Source: an uncultured Lachnospiraceae bacterium (GTDB taxonomy: Bacteria; Bacillota; Clostridia; Lachnospirales; Lachnospiraceae). From it: a DNA stretch of 64,000 nt. The stretch is taken from the NCBI GenBank assembly GCA_934401915.1, contig CAKRSV010000003.1:248001-312000 (forward strand), read 5' to 3'. The notes under the pieces are model-generated. The model had not been told where the DNA came from, did not search any database, and saw only the letters and a program-made list of their open reading frames with translations. Below, piece by piece: positions 26,011 through 34,399 of this stretch (position 1 is its first letter; every line of letters begins with the position of its first letter). A program made the position numbers and the translations under genes.

Positions 26011-27414
26011 GTGAAAATCCTGAAATGGAGCAATGTGAATAAGACCATCCTTTATCTAAAGAAAAACGGGGTACGGCACGCGTTCTACGCCGCGAAAGAG
26101 CGGATCGAGGAGGAAAAAAAAGATACCTACGTGTACCTTGCGCCGCAGAGGGAGACGCTGGAGGCACAGAGAAGGGAAGCGGCGGAAATGCCGTGGCTTT
26201 TCAGCATCGTGGTGCCGACCTATGAGACGGACGAGGGCTTTTTGCGGGAAATGATCGATTCCGTATGCGCACAGACCTACCCGAACTGGGAGCTGCTTCT
26301 CGTAGACGCCAGTGGCACGGACCGGGTGGAAAAAGAGGCGCACATTTATATGGCGGAGCGGGGAGACGGAAGGATCCGCTATCTGAGACTTGCGAAAAAC
26401 GACGGTATCGCAGAGAATACGAACGCCGGGATCCGGGAGGCGACCGGGGACTATATCGCGCTACTCGACCATGACGATCTGCTGACGCCGGACGCCCTTT
26501 ACCGGATGGCGGAGGCGGTAAAGAAAGCCATGCAGAACGGGACGGCGCCGGAGCTTTTGTACTCGGATGAGGACAAGTACGACAGCGATTCCGGAGTCTG
26601 CTTTCAGCCAAATCGAAAAGAAAACTTTAATCTTGATTTGATTTTGTCCAACAATTATATCTGTCACTTTATGGCAGTAAAGGCAGAACGCATGAAAAGC
26701 CTTCTCCTGCGGAAGGAGTATGACGGAGCGCAGGATTATGATCTGGTGCTCCGCGTGGTACAGCGGCTGCTGCACACGATGCCGCCGACACAGCTTGCCA
26801 GGCAGATCGTCCATGTGCCCGAGGTGCTGTATCACTGGCGCTGCCATGCGGCGTCCACGGCGCAGAACACGGCGAGCAAGAGCTACGCCTACGAAGCCGG
26901 ACGGCGGGCACTTGCAGACTTCTGCCGCCTTCAGGGATGGAAGGCGATGGTGGAAAACAGCCTTCATCTGGGATTTTACCGGGTAGTCTACGAACCGGAT
27001 CTGCTGGCTGTACGTGAGGACGTCGGGATCGTCGGAGGAAGGCTTCTGGATCCGCGCGGGCATATCTGCGGCGGGATCTATGACAGAGAAGGGATGTGCC
27101 CATATCAGGGACTGCATAAGGAGTACAGCGGCGGGAGCACCCACCGGGCGTCGCTTGTGCAGGACTGCTGTACCGTGGATATCCGCTGCCTGCGCGTGCG
27201 GGAGGAGCTGTGGGGGGTGTACCGGGAGCTGACCGGACTTGTCTACCGGGAGAAAGAGGTCGGCAAAGGCAGGATCAAGACAATCTGCGCGGATCTCACC
27301 GGTCTGAGCTGCGACGAGGCGGGCTACCGGGATCTGAGCCGGAAGCTCTGTGCGGCGGCGGCCGACGCGGGGTATCTGGTGGTATGGGATCCGGGCGTCA
27401 GCCGGAGCCTGTAG
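26011..27414 (+). CDS. GT2 glycosyltransferase with degenerate C-terminal domain
   Basis: A 467-residue protein. The GTG at 26011 has GGGGAGG eight bases upstream. The GT2 domain (about 65-300) shows FSIVVPTYETDEGFLREMI, LLVDASGTD, ALLDHDDLLTPDALY, LLYSDEDKYD and GAQDYDLVLRV. After residue 330 a second domain begins like GT2 enzymes (VGIVGGRLLDPRGHICGGIYD) but lacks catalytic motifs. Its build resembles the two larger GT2 proteins upstream, so the three appear to share ancestry by domain duplication and loss. It follows a terminator and precedes another GT2 gene by 55 bases. Confidence 0.88.
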   Translation: MKILKWSNVNKTILYLKKNGVRHAFYAAKERIEEEKKDTYVYLAPQRETLEAQRREAAEMPWLFSIVVPTYETDEGFLREMIDSVCAQTYPNWELLLVDASGTDRVEKEAHIYMAERGDGRIRYLRLAKNDGIAENTNAGIREATGDYIALLDHDDLLTPDALYRMAEAVKKAMQNGTAPELLYSDEDKYDSDSGVCFQPNRKENFNLDLILSNNYICHFMAVKAERMKSLLLRKEYDGAQDYDLVLRVVQRLLHTMPPTQLARQIVHVPEVLYHWRCHAASTAQNTASKSYAYEAGRRALADFCRLQGWKAMVENSLHLGFYRVVYEPDLLAVREDVGIVGGRLLDPRGHICGGIYDREGMCPYQGLHKEYSGGSTHRASLVQDCCTVDIRCLRVREELWGVYRELTGLVYREKEVGKGRIKTICADLTGLSCDEAGYRDLSRKLCAAAADAGYLVVWDPGVSRSL

Positions 27415-27469
27415 TGAAACGCCTGCGACGCAGAGCAGATAGACAGAATGTAGAAAAACGAGGGAACAC

Positions 27470-28438
27470 ATGAGCCGGTCAACGATAGTCATACCCAATT
27501 ACAACGGAATAAAGTTTATGGAAAAGTGTCTGCTCTCCCTGCGCGGAGAGGATGCGCACATTCTGGTCGTCGACAACGGATCGACCGACGGGAGCTGCGA
27601 ACTGGTGCAGGAGAAGTTCCCGGAGGCGGAGTGCATTGCCCTTGCCGAAAACCGGGGGTTTTGCGGTGCGGTCAACCTCGGGATCCAAAATAGTAAGACA
27701 ACATATGTTATTTTATTGAACAACGATACAGAGATCGAACCGGGCTTTGTGAAGGCACTGGAGCGCACGATGGATGCGGATGAGCGGATCTTTTCCGCGT
27801 CGGCACAGATGCGGAATCTCTACCATCCGGAGCGGATCGATGACGCCGGGGATGAATACTGTGCGCTGGGCTGGGCTTTTGCACGCGGCAAGGACAGACC
27901 GGTGGAGAGGTATCAGCAGAGCCGCGGTATCTTTGCAGCCTGCGGCGGTGCGTCCATATTCCGGCGGGAGCTTCTGGAGCGCACCGGAGCGCTTGACGAA
28001 AATCATTTTGCCTATCTGGAGGATATCGATCTGGGCTACCGCGCACAGATACACGGCTACCGCAATGTGTACGCGCCGGAGGCAGTGGTCTATCATGCGG
28101 GAAGCGGCTCTACCGGATCACGCTACAACAAATTTAAAGTAGATTTAAGTTCTAAGAACAGCATCTATCTGGTCTATAAAAATATGCCGTTTCTACAGAT
28201 CCTGTTAAACCTGCCGTTTTTGCTGGCCGGCTTTCTGGCGAAAACACTGTTCTTTACGGGAAAAGGACTGGGCGGGACATACGTGCGGGGACTTGGCAGA
28301 GGCTTCGCCCTGTGCGCATCGCGGGAAGGCAGGGCGCACAAGGTGCGTTTCCGGATGAAAAACCTCCCGCATTATCTGCGGATCCAGCTTGTGCTCTGGA
28401 AGAATATATTTGTTGTATTTTTGACTAAAATAAGGTAA
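27470..28438 (+). CDS. GT2 glycosyltransferase, rhamnosyltransferase-like
   Basis: A 322-residue enzyme of the WbbL/rhamnosyltransferase type. STIVIPNYNGIKFMEKCL begins the GT2 fold; VVDNGSTDGSCELV, ALAENRGFCGAVNLGI and LLNNDTEIEPGF (DxD) follow; FAYLEDIDLGYRAQ and YHAGSGSTGSRYNKFKVDLSSKNSIYLVYKNMP are typical of membrane-associated rhamnosyltransferases. The C-terminus has a hydrophobic stretch (about 245-265) that may touch the membrane. With dTDP-rhamnose genes in the locus, rhamnose is the likely donor, but donor choice cannot be read from the sequence. Confidence 0.9.
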   Translation: MSRSTIVIPNYNGIKFMEKCLLSLRGEDAHILVVDNGSTDGSCELVQEKFPEAECIALAENRGFCGAVNLGIQNSKTTYVILLNNDTEIEPGFVKALERTMDADERIFSASAQMRNLYHPERIDDAGDEYCALGWAFARGKDRPVERYQQSRGIFAACGGASIFRRELLERTGALDENHFAYLEDIDLGYRAQIHGYRNVYAPEAVVYHAGSGSTGSRYNKFKVDLSSKNSIYLVYKNMPFLQILLNLPFLLAGFLAKTLFFTGKGLGGTYVRGLGRGFALCASREGRAHKVRFRMKNLPHYLRIQLVLWKNIFVVFLTKIR

Positions 28439-28517
28439 AATAAGAACAATCATTTGTTTCCTTTATTTGATTCAGAGCCATGCAAAATGAGGCAGGATCC
28501 ATGCAGAGGCAGCGGTT

Positions 28518-29927
28518 ATGATAAAAGACAATCAGAAGGTTTTTAACAGATTGCATGTCGTATTTGATGCGATCATCATTGCGTTATCTTATATGCTGGC
28601 GTGGTATTTAAAATTTGCCAGCCCGTTTTCGGACATCGACAAGACTGTCGGTGTTCTTTCTATGCGCACATATTTTGAGATGCTGATCGTGATCGTGCCG
28701 GGTTATCTGATCCTGTACTATTCGTTTAATCTCTATACGCCCAAGCGGACGACCGTGCGCAGATATGAAGTGATCAATATCATCCAGGCGAACACAGTCG
28801 GTCTGATCCTGCTGATGGCAGGCTGGTATCTGATCTCGCAGGTGCACTTCTCCCGTTCGATGATGGCGATCTTCTATGTGCTGAACATTACGCTGACTTC
28901 GATCGGAAGGCTGCTGCTCAGAATGCTCCTGCGGTATTTCCGTGAAAAGGGCTACAATCTGAAATACATTCTGCTGGTCGGCTATTCGCGCGCGGCGGAG
29001 GAATATATCAAAAGGATCAATTCGAACCCACAGTGGGGCTATGTGGTGCGGGGCGTTCTGGACGACCACGTGCCGGCGGGGACGATGTACCAGGGTGTGA
29101 AGGTGATCGGCTCCATCGGGAACCTGCTTTACATCCTGCCGGAAAACAAGCTCGACGAGATCGCGATCACGCTGTCGCTGGCAGACTATGACAATCTGGA
29201 GCATATTGTGGATATGTGCGAGAAGTCGGGCGTGCATACAAAGTTCATCCCCGATTACAACAGCCTGTTCCCGAGCCGTCCGTACACGGAAGACCTGATG
29301 GGACTGCCGGTGGTCAATATCCGGTATGTGCCGCTGTCCAACACCCTCAACTGGTGCATCAAGCGGCTGATGGATCTGGTGATCGCAGTGGTGGCGATTG
29401 TTGTCTCCTCGCCGGTCATGCTTCTGTCGGCGATCCTGATCAAGCTGACCTCCAAGGGTCCGGTGATCTTTAAGCAGGAGCGGATCGGACTGCACAACAA
29501 GCCTTTTAAGATGTACAAATTCCGCACGATGAAGGTGCAGCAGAGCACGGAGGAGGTCAAAGGGTGGACAACCCGCGACGACCCGCGTGTGACGAAGATC
29601 GGCAAGCTGCTTCGCCGGACAAGCATCGACGAGCTGCCGCAGCTTTTCAATATCCTGAAAGGCGATATGAGCGTGGTCGGTCCAAGACCGGAGCGGCCGC
29701 AGTTTGTGGATAAGTTCAAGGAAGAGATCCCAAGGTACATGGTGAAGCACCAGGTAAGACCGGGGCTGACCGGCTGGGCGCAGGTGAATGGCTACCGTGG
29801 CGACACCTCGATCAAGAAGCGGATCGAGTACGATATCTTCTATATAGAAAACTGGACGATCTCGTTCGATGTCAAAATAATTTTGATGACTTTTTTTACC
29901 GGATTTATCAATAAAAATGCGTATTAA
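28518..29927 (+). CDS. undecaprenyl-phosphate sugar-1-phosphate transferase (WbaP/WcaJ-type initiating enzyme)
   Basis: A 469-residue polyprenyl glycosylphosphotransferase. It starts glycan synthesis by moving a sugar-1-phosphate from a nucleotide sugar to undecaprenyl phosphate. Four to five N-terminal helices (about 12-130) are followed by a CoA-binding-like Rossmann region (YILLVGYSRAAEEYIKRI) and the catalytic bacterial sugar transferase domain (about 270-469): KRLMDLVIAVVAIVVSSPVMLL, GPVIFKQERIGLHNKPFKMYKFRTM, LRRTSIDELPQLFNILKGDMSVVGPRPE. This is the complete PHPT-family layout. The sugar is not known; glucose or galactose are common. It lies between the glycosyltransferases and the LCP ligase. 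Confidence 0.95.
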   Translation: MIKDNQKVFNRLHVVFDAIIIALSYMLAWYLKFASPFSDIDKTVGVLSMRTYFEMLIVIVPGYLILYYSFNLYTPKRTTVRRYEVINIIQANTVGLILLMAGWYLISQVHFSRSMMAIFYVLNITLTSIGRLLLRMLLRYFREKGYNLKYILLVGYSRAAEEYIKRINSNPQWGYVVRGVLDDHVPAGTMYQGVKVIGSIGNLLYILPENKLDEIAITLSLADYDNLEHIVDMCEKSGVHTKFIPDYNSLFPSRPYTEDLMGLPVVNIRYVPLSNTLNWCIKRLMDLVIAVVAIVVSSPVMLLSAILIKLTSKGPVIFKQERIGLHNKPFKMYKFRTMKVQQSTEEVKGWTTRDDPRVTKIGKLLRRTSIDELPQLFNILKGDMSVVGPRPERPQFVDKFKEEIPRYMVKHQVRPGLTGWAQVNGYRGDTSIKKRIEYDIFYIENWTISFDVKIILMTFFTGFINKNAY

Positions 29928-30063
29928 AGAAATACTAAGAAAGATAATGACTGGTATAACTTGCCTTTTGGATAAAGGTGTGAGAAAATATGCTTATTCG
30001 GCAGAAGACGGACAAGGGATGTTTATGCCGTGAAACAGAAGATTTAAGGGAGCGTAAGGTAAT

Positions 30064-31365
30064 ATGGCAAAGCATTATGAAGACGACTACGAGGAAGAGA
30101 TAAGGCCTAAAAAAAGACCCTCTTCAGCAAATAGCAGCAGAAGCGCGGGAGCAAGAAAGAGCGCATCGGGGGCGAGACCTTCGGGAGCCTCCAGAAACGG
30201 TTCCGGGACAAGACCTTCGGGAAGCAGACCGTCAGGCTCTGGCGGACACAGACCGCCGGAAGGCAGACCGTCCGGAAAGAGCCCTTCGGGCAAAAGACCG
30301 GCAGGCAAGATGAGCCGGAAGGAACAGGCAAGAAAGAAGCGGAACCGCATCATTATCTTCAGCGTGGAGATCATCATCCTGGTGATCGCTGTGTTCGTTC
30401 TTTTCGGAGTGCTCTCCGGGACAAAGAGCGGCAAGGTGAATCTGGATGAGGAAGATATCATCATCAACGATACCGTCAAGCAGGCGGAGGAGACGACCAT
30501 GAAGGGCTACCGGAATATCGCCCTGTTCGGGGTGGATTCCACCACCGGCGCGCTGACGAAGAACACGCGAAGCGACACGATCATGATCGCTTCCATCAAT
30601 CAGGATACCGGAGAGTGCAAGCTCGTATCGGTATACCGTGATACCTACCTGAATCTGAGCAATGACAGCTATAATAAATGTAATGCAGCCTATGCAAAGG
30701 GAGGACCGGAGCAGGCGATCAGCATGCTGAACATGAACCTGGATCTGAACATTACAGACTTTGTAACGGTCGGATTTGCAGGGCTGACCGATACGATCGA
30801 TGCGCTCGGCGGTGTTTACATCGACGTGGACGACGCGGAGATCAGCCATCTGAACAACTACCAGCTCTGTATCGCGGAGGATCTGAAGAGATCCTACACG
30901 CCGGTAAGCAGCACCGGATACCAGCTTCTGGATGGTCTGCAGGCGACCGGCTACTGCCGTATACGTTATACGGCGGGCGACGACTTCAAGCGTGCCGAGA
31001 GACAGAGAGAAGTGCTTTCCGCAGTCGCAGACCAGGCGAAGAAAGCGTCCCTGACGAAGCTGACGGAGACAGCCAACGCGGTATTCAGCGAGGTGTACAC
31101 CTCCTTTGACCTGTCGGAGATTGTAGATATGCTGGGCAATGTGGCGACCTACTATATCTCAGATACGGCCGGATTCCCGCAGGAGTCGAACCGTGCGACA
31201 GGAACGATCGGATCCAAGGGATCCTGCGTTATCCCGGTCAGCCTGGAGGACAATGTAAAGTGGCTGCACCAGTTCCTTTTCGACGACACATCCTATGAGC
31301 CGTCCGAGACGGTAAAGAAGTGCAGCGAGAAGATTTATGCAGATACAAATGGATATCTCAAATAG
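30064..31365 (+). CDS. LytR-CpsA-Psr (LCP) family glycopolymer transferase
   Basis: A 433-residue type II membrane protein. A disordered cytoplasmic tail rich in Ser, Gly, Pro and Arg (RPSGSRPSGSGG, about 15-85) precedes one membrane helix (about 96-118) and the extracytoplasmic LCP domain (about 145-390): NIALFGVDSTTG, RSDTIMIASINQDTGECKLVSVYRDTYLNL (the arginine/aspartate pyrophosphate-binding set), ALGGVYIDVD, LDGLQATGYCRIRY and DFKRAERQREVL. LCP enzymes move undecaprenyl-linked glycans onto peptidoglycan, so this would anchor the chain built by the locus. A promoter-like TGGTATAAC lies at about 29950; the gene ends at a terminator. Confidence 0.95.
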   Translation: MAKHYEDDYEEEIRPKKRPSSANSSRSAGARKSASGARPSGASRNGSGTRPSGSRPSGSGGHRPPEGRPSGKSPSGKRPAGKMSRKEQARKKRNRIIIFSVEIIILVIAVFVLFGVLSGTKSGKVNLDEEDIIINDTVKQAEETTMKGYRNIALFGVDSTTGALTKNTRSDTIMIASINQDTGECKLVSVYRDTYLNLSNDSYNKCNAAYAKGGPEQAISMLNMNLDLNITDFVTVGFAGLTDTIDALGGVYIDVDDAEISHLNNYQLCIAEDLKRSYTPVSSTGYQLLDGLQATGYCRIRYTAGDDFKRAERQREVLSAVADQAKKASLTKLTETANAVFSEVYTSFDLSEIVDMLGNVATYYISDTAGFPQESNRATGTIGSKGSCVIPVSLEDNVKWLHQFLFDDTSYEPSETVKKCSEKIYADTNGYLK

Positions 31366-31379
31366 TTAGAGAAAAGCGG

Positions 31380-31408
31380 AGGGGCTTGTTTGACAGGCCC
31401 CTTGTTTT
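31380..31408 (+). terminator. rho-independent terminator after the LCP gene
   Basis: GGGGCTTGT and ACAGGCCCC form a 9-bp stem with one G-T pair and a TTG loop, followed by TTGTTTT. It lies 16 bases past the stop. Confidence 0.8.
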
Positions 31409-31434
31409 GAATCCGGACGGATGGAGGCAGCACT

Positions 31435-32493
31435 GTGAGCAGAGTAGATATTATCATTCCTGCCTATAAGCCTGATCAGAGGTTTATCGAGCTGATCAGG
31501 CGGCTGGAAAAGCAGAGCGTTCCGGCAAATCAGATCATCGTTATGAATACGGAACAGAAGTATTTCGACAGGCTGATCTACGGAACGCCCTTTTTGAAGG
31601 AATATCATAACATTACGGTAAAACATATCTCCAAGAGGGAGTTCGACCACGGCAGGACGCGGAACGACGGGGTGCACCAGTCGGAGGCAGAGTATTTTGT
31701 GATGATGACGCAGGACGCCGTACCCGCGGACGAGCATCTGATCAAAGAACTGCTGAAACCCCTGCAGGAGCACAAAGCGGCGGTTTCCTACGCAAGACAG
31801 CTCCCGGATACGCAGAGCGGCGTCATCGAGAGATACACGCGCGGTTTCAACTACCCGGAGCAGTCGCAGATCAAGACGGCGAAGGACACGGAGCGGCTGG
31901 GAGTCAAAACCTTTTTCTGCTCGAATGTGTGCGCGGCGTACGACCGGGGCATTTTTGATACATTAGGCGGATTTTGCAGGCATACCATCTTTAATGAGGA
32001 CATGATCTACGCGGCGAAGGCAGTTGAGGCAGGCTACGGGATCGCCTACGTTGCGGAGGCGAGGGTGATCCATTCGCACAATTACACGAACCGGCAGCAG
32101 TTTCACCGCAATTTTGACCTGGGCGTATCGCAGGCAGATCACCCGGAGGTCTTTGCAAAATACCCGTCCGAGTCGGAGGGAATCCGGCTGGTCAAGGGAA
32201 CGATCGAGCATCTGAAGGAACAGAAGCAGCGGAGACAGATCCTGCACCTGCTCTGCCAGAGCGGTTTTAGGTATGCGGGTTACTGGCTTGGAAAACACTA
32301 TCAGAAGCTCCCGGCAAAGCTGGTGCTTGCCTGCTCATCCAGCAAAGATTACTGGGCGCAGGACAACCGGATGAAGGCGAGCAGCCACATTGACGCGAGC
32401 AGGGGCTACGGAAGATCCGAGGCGGAACAGAACCAGAGACAGACGGGGAACCGAAGCCGGGAGGGACAGAACCGGAGCCAGATGGGGAAATGA
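31435..32493 (+). CDS. GT2 glycosyltransferase (rhamnosyltransferase-like)
   Basis: A 352-residue enzyme starting at GTG 31435 with GGAGG seven bases upstream. The GT2 fold is clear: VDIIIPAYKPDQRFIELI, KHISKREFDHGRTRNDGV (typical of rhamnosyltransferase-type GT2), MMTQDAVPADEHLIKELL with a TQD metal motif, and FNEDMIYAAKAVEAG. The last 45 residues (from about 305) are polar and low complexity, with NQRQTGNRSREGQNRSQ repeats that are not part of the fold. It follows a terminator and is 57 bases before glmS. Confidence 0.88.
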   Translation: MSRVDIIIPAYKPDQRFIELIRRLEKQSVPANQIIVMNTEQKYFDRLIYGTPFLKEYHNITVKHISKREFDHGRTRNDGVHQSEAEYFVMMTQDAVPADEHLIKELLKPLQEHKAAVSYARQLPDTQSGVIERYTRGFNYPEQSQIKTAKDTERLGVKTFFCSNVCAAYDRGIFDTLGGFCRHTIFNEDMIYAAKAVEAGYGIAYVAEARVIHSHNYTNRQQFHRNFDLGVSQADHPEVFAKYPSESEGIRLVKGTIEHLKEQKQRRQILHLLCQSGFRYAGYWLGKHYQKLPAKLVLACSSSKDYWAQDNRMKASSHIDASRGYGRSEAEQNQRQTGNRSREGQNRSQMGK

Positions 32494-32550
32494 AGCCGGG
32501 CAGAGAAGGCTGGCGCAGGAACGGAATAACAGAAACAGGAGGAATTTCAT

Positions 32551-34377
32551 ATGTGCGGAATTGTAGGCTATATCGGAACCAGACAGGCGGCACCGATTAT
32601 TTTGGACGGACTGGCGAAGCTGGAATACAGAGGATATGATTCGGCGGGCATGGCGGTGTATGACGGAGAGAAGATCAACGTCACAAAGTCGGTCGGAAGA
32701 CTCAAGATCCTGGAAAATATGACAAGAGGCGGGGAGACCATGCCGGGTTTCAGCGGCATTGGCCACACCAGATGGGCGACGCACGGAGCGCCGAGCGACA
32801 CCAACGCGCACCCGCATTTCAACACCGATGAGACGATCATGGTGGTACATAACGGAATCATTGAAAATTATATCGCGCTGCGCCAGAAGATGACGGAGAA
32901 GGGTTACCGGTTCGTGTCGGATACCGATACGGAGGTGCTGGCGCATATGCTGGATTATTACTATAAAGGCAATCCGCTGGAGGCAATCACCAAGGTGCTG
33001 CACCGCGTGGAAGGCTCCTATGCGCTGGGGATCCTGTTTGCAGACTGTCCGGATCAGATCTTTGCGGCGAGAAAAGATTCTCCGCTGATCGTCGGACAGA
33101 ACGAGGACGGCTGCTTTATCGCGTCGGACGTACCGGCGATCCTCAAGTATACGAGGAAGGTCTACTATGTGGACAATCAGGAAGTGGTGCGCCTGCGTGC
33201 CGACCATATGCACTTCTATACCGTAGATGAGGAGGAGATCACGAAGGAGCCGGTCACGATCGAATGGGACGCCAACGCGGCGGAAAAGGGCGGCTACGAG
33301 CACTTTATGCTCAAGGAGATGTACGAGCAGCCTAAGACCGTGACAGACACCCTCATGCCCCGGATCCGTGACAACGAGATCGTGATCGAAGAGCTGCAGA
33401 TGACGGACGAAGAGCTCCGTGCGCTGCGGAAGATCCATATCGTGGCATGCGGATCTGCCTATCATGCGGGCGTGACCGGGAAGTATGTGATTGAAGGACT
33501 CGCACGGATCCCCGTGGAGGTGGATCTGGCGTCGGAATTCCGTTACCGGGATCCGATCCTGGAGGAAGGCTCGTTAGTCATCGTCATCAGCCAGTCGGGC
33601 GAGACGGCCGATACGCTGGCGGCATTGCGGGAGTCGAAGGCGAGAGGAGCCAGAGTGCTCGGTATCGTCAATGTTGTGGGAAGCTCGATCGCCCGGGAAG
33701 CGGACAACGTCATGTATACATGGGCAGGACCGGAGATCGCCGTGGCGACCACGAAGGCGTACAGTGCCCAGCTGATCGCGCTGTATCTGCTGGCGATGAA
33801 ACTCGGCAGGGTGCGGGGCAGACTGGACGATGAGACGTTTACAGCCATGCTGGGCGACCTCAAGTGCCTGCCGGATCAGATCGAGCTGCTTCTGAACAAC
33901 AAGCAGAAGATCCAGAAATTCGCCAACCGCTATGTTGCGGCGAAGGATGTATTTTTCATCGGAAGAGGCATCGACTACGCGATCTCGCTCGAAGGCTCGC
34001 TCAAGCTCAAGGAGATCTCCTACATCCACTCGGAGGCGTATGCGGCGGGTGAACTCAAGCACGGCACGATCTCTCTGATCGAGGAGGGAACGCTGGTGGC
34101 GGCAGTCTCGACCCAGCCGGAGCTTTACGCCAAGACGATCAGCAATATGGTCGAGGTGAAGGCGAGAGGCGCCTTTGTGCTGGCGGTGACCTGCGAGGAG
34201 AATAAGGAGATCGAGAAGGCGGCAGACTATGTGATCTATATTCCGGAAACAAATCCTTATTTTGCTAATTCGCTGGCGATCATCCCGCTGCAGCTCTTTG
34301 GCTACTATGTGTCGGTAGGCAAGGGATGCGATGTGGATAAGCCGCGAAACCTGGCAAAATCGGTTACGGTGGAATAG
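32551..34377 (+). CDS. glmS: glutamine-fructose-6-phosphate aminotransferase (isomerizing)
   Basis: A 608-residue enzyme that makes glucosamine-6-phosphate from fructose-6-phosphate and glutamine, the entry to UDP-GlcNAc and peptidoglycan. It starts MCGIVGYIG with the Cys nucleophile directly after Met. The glutaminase domain has GIGHTRWATHGAPSDTNAHPH and VVHNGIIENY; two SIS domains follow (CGSAYHAGVTGKYVIE, VISQSGETADTLAAL, and FFIGRGIDYAISLEGSLKLKEISYIHSEAYAAGELKHG); the C-terminus is DVDKPRNLAKSVTVE. An AGGAGG site precedes the ATG. Only 57 bases separate it from the previous gene, so there is no room for a glmS ribozyme. Confidence 0.98.
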   Translation: MCGIVGYIGTRQAAPIILDGLAKLEYRGYDSAGMAVYDGEKINVTKSVGRLKILENMTRGGETMPGFSGIGHTRWATHGAPSDTNAHPHFNTDETIMVVHNGIIENYIALRQKMTEKGYRFVSDTDTEVLAHMLDYYYKGNPLEAITKVLHRVEGSYALGILFADCPDQIFAARKDSPLIVGQNEDGCFIASDVPAILKYTRKVYYVDNQEVVRLRADHMHFYTVDEEEITKEPVTIEWDANAAEKGGYEHFMLKEMYEQPKTVTDTLMPRIRDNEIVIEELQMTDEELRALRKIHIVACGSAYHAGVTGKYVIEGLARIPVEVDLASEFRYRDPILEEGSLVIVISQSGETADTLAALRESKARGARVLGIVNVVGSSIAREADNVMYTWAGPEIAVATTKAYSAQLIALYLLAMKLGRVRGRLDDETFTAMLGDLKCLPDQIELLLNNKQKIQKFANRYVAAKDVFFIGRGIDYAISLEGSLKLKEISYIHSEAYAAGELKHGTISLIEEGTLVAAVSTQPELYAKTISNMVEVKARGAFVLAVTCEENKEIEKAADYVIYIPETNPYFANSLAIIPLQLFGYYVSVGKGCDVDKPRNLAKSVTVE

Positions 34378-34399
34378 AGAAAAGTAAAGGAGGAAAAGG

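Noticed and set aside
28410..28517. Promoter before the WbaP-type gene (TTGACT near TAAAAT)
   Set aside because: The two boxes are only nine bases apart, which does not fit a sigma-A promoter.
32494..32550. glmS ribozyme upstream of glmS
   Set aside because: Only 57 bases separate the genes and they show no ribozyme core.
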